DNA from: Bdellovibrio sp.
GTDB lineage: Bacteria > Bdellovibrionota > Bdellovibrionia > Bdellovibrionales > Bdellovibrionaceae
Assembly: GCA_017745015.1 (NCBI GenBank)
Contig: JAGIAF010000041.1
Location: forward strand, 1 to 16,174
DNA: 16,174 bases
Reading direction: 5' to 3'
Part shown: piece by piece, positions 8,201 through 14,745 of the stretch
How the letters are laid out: each line of letters starts with the position of its first letter
How positions within the stretch are numbered: position 1 is the stretch's first letter
Position numbers and translations under genes: made by a program
Notes under the pieces: model-generated
What the model saw: only the letters and a program-made list of their open reading frames with translations
What the model was told of the DNA's origin: nothing
Database searches by the model: none

Positions 8201-9063
8201 TACGGTTCAGTAGATCCATCTACAGCAGGCAGAGTTTCATACCTTACCGACCCATCTCCAAAGTATATCAGCCCCGCCTGAGAATCATAGTATGCATAGT
8301 TACTCGGAACCCAACCCTTCGGCCCCACTGGCTCCGCACGCCAAGCTCCTAGCGGAAAGCTTGCATTAAATCCGATAACTATCGGAGATGCCCCAACGCG
8401 TGGATGAACATAACTTGTCCTTGATGAAAATTTTTTGGAACCACTCGTCGAGCTTGATGGACTGTATTGATAGGAATATCCCTGATTAGCTATAGATCCA
8501 GAAAGAGTTCCACTACTATAAATGGTACTACCTTCGGAAGAAAGAGATATACTTCCCGATGGAATATCTCCTGAAGGACTTGGACCGGTAAAAGGAATAT
8601 CCACCTTATAATCGGCTACTCTTCCGGGAACCCATGATGTGAAGTAATTAAGCGAAATTTCGGATCCAACAATGGGTACCGACTCACCGACCACTTGATC
8701 TTCAACCTTGATAATAGACCCGCACATATTCGTGGGAACTGTGAATAGCTTTTTGGGAGGAACTACAGCCTGATGATCACCTATACAAAGTTGAAACCCA
8801 GCAATTCTGGTTTCTGAAATCCCTCCAGTCGCACAATTGCGAATTTCCGACGTTGAAATCAAAAATGGCGTACCTCCAGACCACACGACTGATTCATCAG
8901 TTATTTCCCAAGTTCCTAAACCATTTCCCGTCTCATCGCAGGTATAAGTCGTATTATTGTATTCAAGCATTTCACCATACAATCGCCCAAAGGTTTCGAC
9001 ACAAGTTTCAGCTTTGGCGTTAAATCCAAATAGAATTAAAGAAGATAATAAAAACATGCGCAT
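5212..9063 (-). CDS. Secreted RHS/YD-repeat protein with C-terminal effector-like tip
   Basis: The protein has 1283 residues. ATG at 9061-9063 follows GTGAGG at good spacing; a second ATG two codons on is too far from it. Residues 1-18 are a Sec signal peptide (cut after AKA). Residues of about 20-340 form a unique N-terminal region, followed by YD repeats (YDSAGMLHTF, YDTADRISTV, YDLAGRVTSV) to about 1060. The RHS core covers about 1065-1176, with DNLGSPRLV, GYLPFGFAGG, RDYDPETGRWTSKDP, LYGY and the terminal DPKG at 1173-1176. The last 107 residues are the variable tip: GTDVWIEG, GHQSINVGDPNG (His1192) and ETCRGYSQ (Cys1268). Tips beginning GTDVW.EG with GHQSI recur on RHS proteins. The His-before-Cys order recalls circularly permuted NlpC/P60-like hydrolases, which is only a suggestion. 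The family encapsulates its tip in the shell and often cleaves itself after the core. The roughly 200 bp upstream contain no promoter I would name. Confidence 0.93.
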   Translation of the reverse strand: MRMFLLSSLILFGFNAKAETCVETFGRLYGEMLEYNNTTYTCDETGNGLGTWEITDESVVWSGGTPFLISTSEIRNCATGGISETRIAGFQLCIGDHQAVVPPKKLFTVPTNMCGSIIKVEDQVVGESVPIVGSEISLNYFTSWVPGRVADYKVDIPFTGPSPSGDIPSGSISLSSEGSTIYSSGTLSGSIANQGYSYQYSPSSSTSGSKKFSSRTSYVHPRVGASPIVIGFNASFPLGAWRAEPVGPKGWVPSNYAYYDSQAGLIYFGDGSVRYETLPAVDGSTEPYRLFSEDGSKIYYFDTDGRLRFIKSGKQGTTLVAFVHGTYGLDEIQYPFSKKIIFNRNISGKLTSITATNGQVTSVNVDSSGYLQSITNPNSEAYSFTYDSAGMLHTFTKPNGEVSTFAYNSLGHLIQDSHSGGYATSIARTIVDGANSTFELTTPMSRLSTITMEGDGENGRSTRLNSDGTQVLRISSRNGLSHSATFAEKGTTISEYLTEDARFKGFSRFGEAVGYSSGKGTVGFQNAINAVLADDSDPLSIVSWSEDRLIEGLTVSTLVYDPTLKKYLITSVMGKTNEVIVDSYDRPTSIKTGSLNTTSINYTNEKVTSITQGTRTTTLGYDTADRISTVTNPLSQTTGYLYDLAGRVTSVVLPDSRTIAYGYNSNGALTSVTPPSRPMHIYAYNSSELLSSYQPPTLSGVSVVNTTYTYNNDKQLTGVTRPDGSSISFNYDSSTGFLTEFTTPDGTYIQVMDASTGYPLQVILPDGRSTYITYADGAVSQTQNYSSAGANIGGYTTQYQVLKISNDTVTGSGTSTSTINYLYNNDHELSKAGDVNISYHVPNGYMTGTTMGSGATGFTDTYTYNTYGEVTGYQAKRGTTVLYDLTLTRDALGRVNGKTQTMNSLTDAFVYTFDTTGRLTQTDKNSATVATYSYDSNSNRNGGVIGSQATTATYDNQDRMLTFNTLSFTYNANGELTSKTNSTTSQTTTYTYDVFGNLRQVFIPPSTTITYDIDGLNRRIAKKVNGTVQKRWVYMDQYRIAAELNSSGAITKRFIYGSKANVPDYMIASGVKYRIISDNLGSPRLVVKQSDGTIMQRMNHDEYGRVTEDTNPGYLPFGFAGGVYDNQTSLVRFGARDYDPETGRWTSKDPIRFSGGDANLYGYTFNDPINFVDPKGTDVWIEGSSGPEPAGHQSINVGDPNGKYESYSFAYDFDWKRPLQGHVYPDVDLGGIKIKYKKLSPAQDKYWIKKLNSEVGTTGTYGPGGETCRGYSQRKFNEISGGK

Positions 9064-9260
9064 GACGGCCTCACTTTATTCAAGAGACCTATTTGTCGTC
9101 CAATGACTCAAACAATTGCAGTTAAATTTCAAACAAGTATCTGTATATAGCGTTTTAAGAAATAAACTATTCTTAGGTATTAACAGCTTCTAGTTTATAC
9201 CAATACTAAAGAGTCCATAATGTACTCAGGATCTGTTATCTGCATATTCTATTTGATTAC

Positions 9261-9293
9261 GAAAAATAAAAAAGGGACCTCACGGTCCCTTTA
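9261..9293 (-). terminator. Intrinsic terminator of dnaJ
   Basis: A perfect 9-bp stem AAAGGGACC/GGTCCCTTT (9271-9279 and 9284-9292) with a 4-base loop starts four bases after the dnaJ stop codon. On the minus strand it runs straight into a T-rich tract (TTTATTTTTC at 9261-9270). This is a textbook Rho-independent terminator and separates dnaJ from the RHS gene downstream. Confidence 0.92.
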
Positions 9294-9295
9294 AA

Positions 9296-10408
9296 CTATC
9301 CAAACAATTTCTTCCCGGGAGCACTAACTTTCAGCCCCTTCTCTTTTGCGATCTCGCGCAGAAGTTTTTCTTCTTCCTTGCCGAGCTTATCAGGGAACTC
9401 CACATTCACGTGGAAGTAGATATCACCGCGACGGCTGCCGCGAAGTGATGGCAAGCCTTCACCAGACAACTTCACGTTGTCGCCAGTTTGACAGCCTTTT
9501 GGAACTTCTAAAGTTGCTTTGCCCGTAACAGTAGGAACTTCCAATTCACCACCCAAAAGCATTTGGATGTAAGGAACATCAAGATCCGCGATCAAATCAT
9601 CCCCACGGCGTTCGAACTTAGGATGATCTTTTACACGGATTTCAACGTAAAGATCTCCAGGTTGTCCACCTAGGTAACCGCCCTCACCTTCTGTTGCAAC
9701 ACGCAGGCGTGTGCCAGTGTCGACTCCAGGAGGAATGTTCAAGCGGATTTTTTTGTGAAGAGTCGTGCGACCTTTGCCTTTGCAGGACTTACAAGGATTT
9801 TTGATCACTGTTCCGTTACCATGACAAGTTGGGCACGTTGATGCCATTGCAAAGAAACCTTGAGAACGAACAACCTGGCCCGAGCCACCGCAAGTGCCGC
9901 ACGTTTCAGGTGTTGAACCTTTTTCTGCGCCATTGCCGTTACAAGTTTTGCAATTTTCGTCGGTATCGAATTCGATTTCTTTTTCAAGACCTGAGATCAC
10001 GTCTTTAAGTTGGATCTCAGTAACATAGCGAAGGTCAGAACCACGGCGTGGTTCATTGCGTGAGCGACGTTGTTGACGTTGACCGCCCATACCGCCACCA
10101 CCGAAGAAGTCGCCGAAGATATCACCGAAGTGAGCAAAGATATCATCCACATCTTGGAAGCCCGCTCCGCCACCACCGCGACCAGTGAAAGCATCGTGAC
10201 CGAAGCGATCGTATTGGGCACGTTTTTGAGCATCGCTCAAAACTTCGTAAGCTCCAGCGGCCTCTTTGAATTTTTCTTCTGCTTCTTTATTCCCAGGGTT
10301 TTTGTCAGGATGGAACTGCATCGCAAGCTTACGATAAGCTTTCTTAATCGTGTCTTGGTCTGCGTCTTTAGCCACACCTAGGATTTCGTAATAGTCTCTT
10401 CGAGCCAT
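9296..10408 (-). CDS. dnaJ: Chaperone DnaJ (Hsp40)
   Basis: DnaJ is the co-chaperone that delivers unfolded proteins to DnaK and stimulates its ATPase in the cytoplasm. The 370-aa length is normal. Residues 5-70 are the J domain with the catalytic HPD at 33-35. Residues of about 76-120 are the Gly/Phe-rich region (GRGGGGAGF, FGDFFGGGGMGG). Four CxxCxGxG zinc motifs follow, with cysteine pairs at 153/156, 170/173, 192/195 and 206/209. The C-terminal substrate-binding domains carry IPPGVDTGTRLRV and GDLYVEI. All key residues are present, so this is a full type I DnaJ. ATG at 10406-10408 begins the canonical MARRDYYEILGV; upstream, GAGACGG is a modest ribosome binding site. The gene has its own terminator and an upstream promoter, so it is probably a single-gene transcript; neither dnaK nor grpE is next to it here. 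Confidence 0.98.
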   Translation of the reverse strand: MARRDYYEILGVAKDADQDTIKKAYRKLAMQFHPDKNPGNKEAEEKFKEAAGAYEVLSDAQKRAQYDRFGHDAFTGRGGGGAGFQDVDDIFAHFGDIFGDFFGGGGMGGQRQQRRSRNEPRRGSDLRYVTEIQLKDVISGLEKEIEFDTDENCKTCNGNGAEKGSTPETCGTCGGSGQVVRSQGFFAMASTCPTCHGNGTVIKNPCKSCKGKGRTTLHKKIRLNIPPGVDTGTRLRVATEGEGGYLGGQPGDLYVEIRVKDHPKFERRGDDLIADLDVPYIQMLLGGELEVPTVTGKATLEVPKGCQTGDNVKLSGEGLPSLRGSRRGDIYFHVNVEFPDKLGKEEEKLLREIAKEKGLKVSAPGKKLFG

Positions 10409-10448
10409 GAATTTACCGTCTCAACATTATGCGTAATTTTGAATAGGT

Positions 10449-10479
10449 AAAATATGGTGTCGACGGAGGACTCGTCAAG
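10449..10479 (-). promoter_or_regulatory. Candidate dnaJ promoter, sigma-70 and sigma-32-like
   Basis: On the minus strand, TTGACG (10473-10478) and TATTTT (10449-10454) are 18 bases apart, a fair sigma-70 promoter. The same bases also read CTTGACG, 13 bases, CACCATAT (10452-10459), close to the enterobacterial heat-shock consensus CTTGAAA-N11-16-CCCCATNT. The site lies about 40 bp before the dnaJ start, in the only non-coding gap of this stretch. A heat-shock reading fits the gene, but the consensus is borrowed from other proteobacteria. Confidence 0.45.
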
Positions 10480-10512
10480 GGGTTCTAGAAGATTAAGTCT
10501 TTCGCAGCCGCG

Positions 10513-11196
10513 TCAGTTCCGCGACTTCTTCATAGAATCAATCTTATCCTGAAGGCGTTTAATAAAGCTAGGATCCTGATTGCTATTCTTCATCTCTTTT
10601 AGAAGATTTTCGGCGAGATCTAACTCTCCGGAGTCAGAATACAGACGACCAGCGAGGGTAAAAACCCAAGGAGGAGCCCCCAATTTTCCAGCTTGAGTTA
10701 GAAGATCTGCAGCGCGCTGCTTATCCTTTACCTCATATAGATAGTGATACGCCGCCCGGTATTTAATGGTCCAATCATTCGGAAGATTTCTGACACCTTT
10801 ATCAAAAATTTTTGCGGCACCGTCGACGTCCGTAATAAGAACTGAAAGAGCCAATCCACCTGCTGCATAAGGTATGCGGAAATAGGGAGAAAGCTCTGTT
10901 ATAGAATCGAGCATTCTAAAAAGCCATGAATTAGACTGACAATAATTTTTATTCAATGGCTTATCACAATAATCAAAATCTTGAAGCACACGTATCCACA
11001 AGGAGTCTGCAACCGGCTCGTTATAACCAAATACAAAATGTTCCATCATTTCTGGAGGGGCAATAAGCTCCCGACTCTGACGAACTGAACTAGGTAAGTG
11101 AAGCTGAGATTGTAGCACCAACACCAATGCAAAAAGCCCAAGCAGAATGCCTGGGCCTTTTTTTACTAAGAGGATCTTTGTCAATCCACCAGTCAC
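10513..11196 (-). CDS. Membrane-anchored TPR-like protein downstream of pilA
   Basis: This gene encodes 227 residues. After a basic N-terminus (LVKKGP), residues of about 15-34 form one membrane helix (ILLGLFALVLVLQSQLHL), with no lipobox or clear cleavage site, so the rest should face the periplasm. The C-terminal two thirds are helical and repeat-like: AAGGLALSVLITDVDGAAKIFDKGV, AAYHYLYEVKDKQRAADLLTQA and LAGRLYSDSGELDLAENLL suggest about three TPR-type hairpins, a protein-binding fold. The start is GTG at 11194-11196, 12 bp after the pilA stop, with only weak GGTG before it; TTG at codon 5 is an alternative. Position behind pilA suggests a role with the type IV pilus, where TPR proteins such as Tgl/PilF help assemble the secretin, but this one is inner-membrane anchored and I cannot name an orthologue. 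A terminator hairpin lies inside codons 12-22, so expression probably depends on read-through. Confidence 0.85.
   Translation of the reverse strand: MTGGLTKILLVKKGPGILLGLFALVLVLQSQLHLPSSVRQSRELIAPPEMMEHFVFGYNEPVADSLWIRVLQDFDYCDKPLNKNYCQSNSWLFRMLDSITELSPYFRIPYAAGGLALSVLITDVDGAAKIFDKGVRNLPNDWTIKYRAAYHYLYEVKDKQRAADLLTQAGKLGAPPWVFTLAGRLYSDSGELDLAENLLKEMKNSNQDPSFIKRLQDKIDSMKKSRN
11131..11164 (-). terminator. Intrinsic terminator behind pilA, located inside the next gene
   Basis: On the minus strand an A7 run is followed by the stem GCCCAGGCA/TGCTTGGGC (9 bp, one G-T pair, loop TTC; arms 11136-11144 and 11148-11156), then TTTTT. The shape is that of a Rho-independent terminator. It starts about 50 bp after the pilA stop codon and occupies codons 12-22 of the TPR gene. 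On the plus strand the same hairpin is followed by C and T7, so it could work in both directions. Confidence 0.7.
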
Positions 11197-11208
11197 GCCA
11201 GCACCAAC

Positions 11209-11781
11209 TTAGTTGATACCGTTAGCAGTATTCTGCAAGTTCTTATTCTGATCGATCAACCAAGTATCCGTCAAACTCTTGTAAATAACTGCAATTGCTT
11301 GAGCCGAGAAAGTTGAACCAGCAGTATTCACTGTACCCGCCGTCAACCCTTTAGGCGCTGAGTTGTCCGCTCCGTTCAGAACTGTACAACCGACTGTAGC
11401 AACGATAGTACCACCCGTTCCACAATATGTAGCCGATGTAATGGCATTACCCGGAGCCCCTGGAGTTGGAGAGTTATATCCGTTCGCGGCGCCGGCAACA
11501 GCTCCTGCATTTTGGAAGCCTACATTGTATCTCAATTTACCTTCTGGAGCGAAACCAATCACACCAAACATACTGTGATAACCGTTGTACTCCGCAAAGA
11601 AAGCTTTTTCAGACGTATAAATAGAAGCAAGATTTGTCTTCGCTTCAGACTGACGAGCTTTCGCGATGTATTTGTTAACTTGTGGTACTGCGATTGCTGC
11701 CAACACACCGATAATCGCAACAACGACCATTAGCTCAACGAGAGAGAAACCCGCTTGAGACGTTCTTGATTTGTGATTCAC
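11209..11781 (-). CDS. pilA: Type IV pilin (major-pilin-like prepilin)
   Basis: The 190-aa prepilin has a short basic leader ending QAG, then FSLVELMVVVAIIGVLAAIA. This is the classic type IVa prepilin: the PilD peptidase cuts after Gly11, Phe12 becomes the methylated first residue, and the conserved Glu is at mature position 5. The hydrophobic helix anchors the subunit before assembly and forms the pilus core. The globular part is rich in Gly, Ala, Thr and Asn and has two cysteines (TYCGTG and VGCTV) that could form a short disulfide loop. The start is GTG at 11779-11781 with a strong GGAGG six bases upstream; no in-frame ATG fits. A sigma-54-like promoter lies upstream and a terminator just downstream, as expected for an abundant structural protein. 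In Bdellovibrio bacteriovorus a pilA gene is required for prey invasion (established for that species; application here is inference). Confidence 0.93.
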   Translation of the reverse strand: MNHKSRTSQAGFSLVELMVVVAIIGVLAAIAVPQVNKYIAKARQSEAKTNLASIYTSEKAFFAEYNGYHSMFGVIGFAPEGKLRYNVGFQNAGAVAGAANGYNSPTPGAPGNAITSATYCGTGGTIVATVGCTVLNGADNSAPKGLTAGTVNTAGSTFSAQAIAVIYKSLTDTWLIDQNKNLQNTANGIN

Positions 11782-11860
11782 TTTAGACCTCCATAATGTC
11801 TATTTTTTATAAATTCGCATACTGCTTATCGACATTAGTGTGTCAAAACTAAATAGCCTT

Positions 11861-11876
11861 TGCAAGAGGTGTCCCA
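11861..11876 (-). promoter_or_regulatory. Sigma-54-like promoter of pilA
   Basis: The minus strand reads TGGGACACCTCTTGCA. Compared with the sigma-54 consensus TGGCAC-N5-TTGCA it has one mismatch and exactly ten bases between the invariant GG and GC. The site lies about 80 bp before the pilA GTG. Pilin genes of many bacteria are driven by RpoN with PilS/PilR, so the match suits its place. A perfect TTGACA (11841-11846) with only a poor -10 follows and is an alternative. Confidence 0.55.
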
Positions 11877-11916
11877 AATGCGAATCTGGAAACTGTTCCT
11901 TGTTTGCACCACGAGC

Positions 11917-11945
11917 TTGCCCGACTTATTTCTAGCTTTTATTCT
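11917..11945 (+). promoter_or_regulatory. Candidate sigma-70 promoter of clpS-clpA
   Basis: TTGCCC (11917-11922), a 17-base spacer and TATTCT (11940-11945) stand about 60 bp before clpS in the divergent gap with pilA. Each box matches four of six consensus bases. A short inverted repeat, ATCAC/GTGAT at 11961-11965 and 11973-11977, lies just downstream in the leader. Both are plausible but unremarkable. Confidence 0.35.
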
Positions 11946-12006
11946 TCGGCTAGACTTGCCATCACCAAATCAGTGATCAAATTGAGTCATGGAGTAGAAT
12001 AGCCAT

Positions 12007-12348
12007 ATGGGAAACAATAATAACAACAACTCGAACTACCCGTTCTCGAACACTGAAGGCGACTCAGCCGTTCAGCTCGTCCCAAAACTAGACACTCCGA
12101 AGATGTATAAGGTGATCTTGTTGAATGATGACTACACACCTATGGACTTCGTGGTTCTTGTATTGCGTCGGTTCTTTGCGAAAACAGAAGAAGAAGCGAC
12201 GAAAATCATGTTAGATGTTCATAAGAAAGGTGCCGGAGTCGCTGGAGTCTACAGTCTAGAAATCGCTGAGATGAAAGTGATGCAGGTCAATCAATTCGCA
12301 CAACTCAACCAGAACCCCCTTAAGAGTACACTGGAGGAGGAAGCATGA
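12007..12348 (+). CDS. clpS: ATP-dependent Clp protease adaptor ClpS
   Basis: ClpS binds proteins with bulky N-terminal residues (N-degrons) and hands them to ClpA for degradation by ClpP. The 113 residues include the diagnostic YKVILLNDDYTPMDFVVLVL, in which Asn40 and Asp41 correspond to the residues that bind the substrate amino group, with the pocket methionine at 46. A conserved VHKKGAGVAG (His72) and VYSLEIAEMKV follow. The N-terminal 30 residues are the flexible arm that in ClpS reaches toward the ClpA pore; here it contains a run of six asparagines at residues 3-8, which is unusual. ATG at 12007 has GGAG 12 bases before it, a rather long spacing. A later start (Met33) would remove the arm and cut close to the core. 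The stop overlaps the clpA start (ATGA), so the two are coupled. Confidence 0.97.
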   Translation: MGNNNNNNSNYPFSNTEGDSAVQLVPKLDTPKMYKVILLNDDYTPMDFVVLVLRRFFAKTEEEATKIMLDVHKKGAGVAGVYSLEIAEMKVMQVNQFAQLNQNPLKSTLEEEA

Positions 12349-14681
12349 TGAGCCGCGAACTGGAACGCAAACTCGCTGAAGCAACCGAACTCGCAAAACG
12401 TCATCGTCATGAGTTCGTAACCCTCGAACACATTTTGTTGGTGCTATCGGAATCGCCCGTGATGGTTGAGATTCTGGAAGCTTGCGCGGTCAACGTGCAA
12501 CGCCTTCGTCAGGATCTGCGCGATCATCTGAAGGTAGGGATCCCACAAATTACCGACGAACAACTCGGCTCTTATGGTGGATTCGATTCTTGGAATCCAG
12601 AGTTCACCCTCGCCTGTCACCGACTGATTCAACGCGCAGCCATTCAAATGAAAAGTGCCGGTCGTAATCAGATCAGTGAAGGCAGCTTGCTGGTGTCTTT
12701 GTTCTACGAACAAGACTCTCACGCAACCTTTGCGCTGGCTCGTCAAGGCCTCACGCAATTCGATATTATTAATTATATCTCCCACGGAATTACGAAGGAT
12801 GGAAAGGAACACGACATTCCACCCGCTTCGCAAACTCCGCGCACTTCAGAGTATCAACAACAGGAGTCTTACGAGGAAGGCCGCGGCTCTCCTTTAGAAA
12901 GCTTCTGTGTGAACTTGAATGAAAAAGCGAAACAAGGAAAGCTGGACCCTTTGATTGGTCGCGAAGATGTGATCGAGCGTACGATCCAAGTTCTTTGCCG
13001 TCGCACGAAAAACAATCCGCTTCTGATCGGTGAACCGGGTGTTGGTAAAACCGCCATCGCAGAAGGTCTAGCTCAAAAAATCGTTCAAGGCGAAGTCCCT
13101 GAGAAATTGAAATCTGCCGTGATCTATTCCCTAGACCTCGGCGGGCTTCTTGCGGGAACAAAATTTAGAGGTGACTTTGAAGGACGTTTGAAAGCGGTCG
13201 TTAAAGAGATCGCAAAACGTCCGCACACGATTTTGTTCATTGATGAAATTCATACGATCGTCGGTGCTGGTGCCACCAGCGGCGGCTCCATGGATGCTTC
13301 AAATCTTTTGAAGCCTGCTTTGGCAAGTGGCGAGATCAGCTGTATCGGCTCCACCACTCACACTGAATATCGTCAGTACTTTGAAAAAGACCGCGCGCTC
13401 AACCGTCGCTTCCAAAAAATCGACATCAATGAGCCGTCCAATGCGGACTGTATCAAAATCTTGTCAGGTTTGCGTAAATCCTACGAAGAGTTCCATCACG
13501 TTAAGTACACAGACGAAGCTCTGCGTGCCGCGGTTGAACTTTCGCAAAAACATATCCACGGAAAACTTTTACCGGATAAAGCCATCGACGTTTTGGATGA
13601 AGCGGGCTCTCACTTCCGCCTAAAAGATAACACCGACAAAGAACTCACCATTGACCTTCCTGAGGTCGAAGAGACCATCGCGAAAATGACCGGCTTGCCG
13701 ATCGCGACAGTGTCTTCAACTGAAAAAACTCAATTGCGTGATCTGGATAAAAAACTTAAAGCCCTTATCTTCGGTCAGGACGATGCCATTGATCGTTTGG
13801 TTTCAAGCATCAAGTATGCGCGTTCGGGCCTAGGCCGTCCTAACAAACCTATCGGCAGCTTCCTCTTCACCGGCCCAACCGGCGTTGGTAAAACGGAAGT
13901 ATGTCGTCAACTCGCGCAAATCATGGGTGTTCACTTCGAGCGCTTTGATATGAGTGAGTACATGGAGAAACATGCGGTTTCTCGCTTGGTCGGTGCCCCT
14001 CCGGGATACGTGGGTTACGAAGAAGGTGGCTTGTTAACGGAAGCCGTCAGCAAACATCCTTACTGCGTGCTCTTGCTTGACGAAATCGAGAAAGCACATC
14101 CCGACATCAACAACATCCTTTTGCAAGTGATGGATGCGGGTCGTTTGACGGACAGTAACGGTCGTATCGCTGACTTCAAAAATGCAGTCATCGTGATGAC
14201 TTCAAATGCCGGCGCTTTTGAAACTTCTAAAGGTTCGATTGGTTTGGTTGAAGACAACCGCAGCAGTCTTTCCATGGAAGCCATCAAGAAAGCCTTCGCG
14301 CCAGAATTTATCAATCGCTTGGATGCTGTCGTATCCTTCCGCGATTTGAACGATGAGATGGTTTTGAAAATCACTCAAAAATTCGTGGATGAGTTGAAAA
14401 TGGTTCTTCTTGAGAAACACGTTGAACTCAACGTCAGCCAAGATGTGGTGAAATGGTTGATGAAAAAAGGCTACGACAAAGTTTACGGTGCTCGCCCACT
14501 GGCTCGCTGTGTGGATGAACATTTGAAAAAAGCCTTGGTCGATGAACTTCTTTTTGGGCGCTTGGTCGATGGCGGACGTGTCATTGTGGAACTGGAAAAA
14601 GACGTTTTGCGGTTCCAATTTAGCACCACTCCGAATGGCGGAGCGGGACAAAAGAATCAGAAGCAGCCAGTCACTACCTGA
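12345..14681 (+). CDS. clpA: ATP-dependent Clp protease, ATP-binding subunit ClpA
   Basis: ClpA is a hexameric AAA+ unfoldase that threads substrates into ClpP in the cytoplasm. The 778-aa length is near the 758 of E. coli. Residues 1-150 form the N domain, where ClpS docks (HRHEFVTLEHILLVL, SAGRNQISEGSLLVSLF). D1 has Walker A GEPGVGKT at 229-236, Walker B ILFIDE ending at Glu301, and an Arg finger in NRRF near 353. D2 has Walker A GPTGVGKT at 510-517, Walker B VLLLDE ending at Glu580, and sensor-2 GARPLAR near 715. The ClpP-docking loop is present as SIGL (IGL at 632-634), so it should work with ClpP and is not a stand-alone ClpB-type chaperone; the long coiled coil of ClpB is absent. ATG at 12345 overlaps the clpS stop by four bases behind GGAGGAGGAA; ATG at 12348 is equally possible. 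No clpP is in the window. Confidence 0.98.
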   Translation: MMSRELERKLAEATELAKRHRHEFVTLEHILLVLSESPVMVEILEACAVNVQRLRQDLRDHLKVGIPQITDEQLGSYGGFDSWNPEFTLACHRLIQRAAIQMKSAGRNQISEGSLLVSLFYEQDSHATFALARQGLTQFDIINYISHGITKDGKEHDIPPASQTPRTSEYQQQESYEEGRGSPLESFCVNLNEKAKQGKLDPLIGREDVIERTIQVLCRRTKNNPLLIGEPGVGKTAIAEGLAQKIVQGEVPEKLKSAVIYSLDLGGLLAGTKFRGDFEGRLKAVVKEIAKRPHTILFIDEIHTIVGAGATSGGSMDASNLLKPALASGEISCIGSTTHTEYRQYFEKDRALNRRFQKIDINEPSNADCIKILSGLRKSYEEFHHVKYTDEALRAAVELSQKHIHGKLLPDKAIDVLDEAGSHFRLKDNTDKELTIDLPEVEETIAKMTGLPIATVSSTEKTQLRDLDKKLKALIFGQDDAIDRLVSSIKYARSGLGRPNKPIGSFLFTGPTGVGKTEVCRQLAQIMGVHFERFDMSEYMEKHAVSRLVGAPPGYVGYEEGGLLTEAVSKHPYCVLLLDEIEKAHPDINNILLQVMDAGRLTDSNGRIADFKNAVIVMTSNAGAFETSKGSIGLVEDNRSSLSMEAIKKAFAPEFINRLDAVVSFRDLNDEMVLKITQKFVDELKMVLLEKHVELNVSQDVVKWLMKKGYDKVYGARPLARCVDEHLKKALVDELLFGRLVDGGRVIVELEKDVLRFQFSTTPNGGAGQKNQKQPVTT

Positions 14682-14699
14682 TGACATTGACAATTCCTA

Positions 14700-14728
14700 A
14701 AGAGGCATCAAAATTAAAGGTGTCTCTT
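14700..14728 (+). promoter_or_regulatory. Stem-loop in the htpX leader
   Basis: AAGAGGCATC (14700-14709) and GGTGTCTCTT (14719-14728) pair over ten positions, two of them G-T, around a nine-base AT loop. The ribosome binding site AAAGGAG begins right after it. There is no T tract, so it is not an intrinsic terminator of clpA. It could protect or shape the htpX leader, or be an operator. A perfect TTGACA (14687-14692) lies just before it, but only a weak -10 (AAAATT) follows at 17 bases. Confidence 0.35.
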
Positions 14729-14745
14729 AAAGGAGTAATTTGTCT

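Noticed and set aside
1..9063. CRISPR array, transposon or insertion sequence in the repeat-rich block
   Set aside because: The repetition is protein-level YD repeats with varied DNA; no regular repeat-spacer pattern, transposase or terminal inverted repeats were seen.
9156..9175. Inverted repeat TAAGAA/TTCTTA upstream of the intact RHS gene
   Set aside because: Only six AT-rich pairs in an AT-rich gap; expected by chance.
14202..14693. Minus-strand frames of more than 100 codons inside clpA
   Set aside because: clpA has all AAA+ motifs across this stretch; the opposite frames have no start signals or family features.
14700..14728. CIRCE element (HrcA operator) before htpX
   Set aside because: The nine-base gap fits, but the arms AAGAGGCATC/GGTGTCTCTT do not match TTAGCACTC/GAGTGCTAA.
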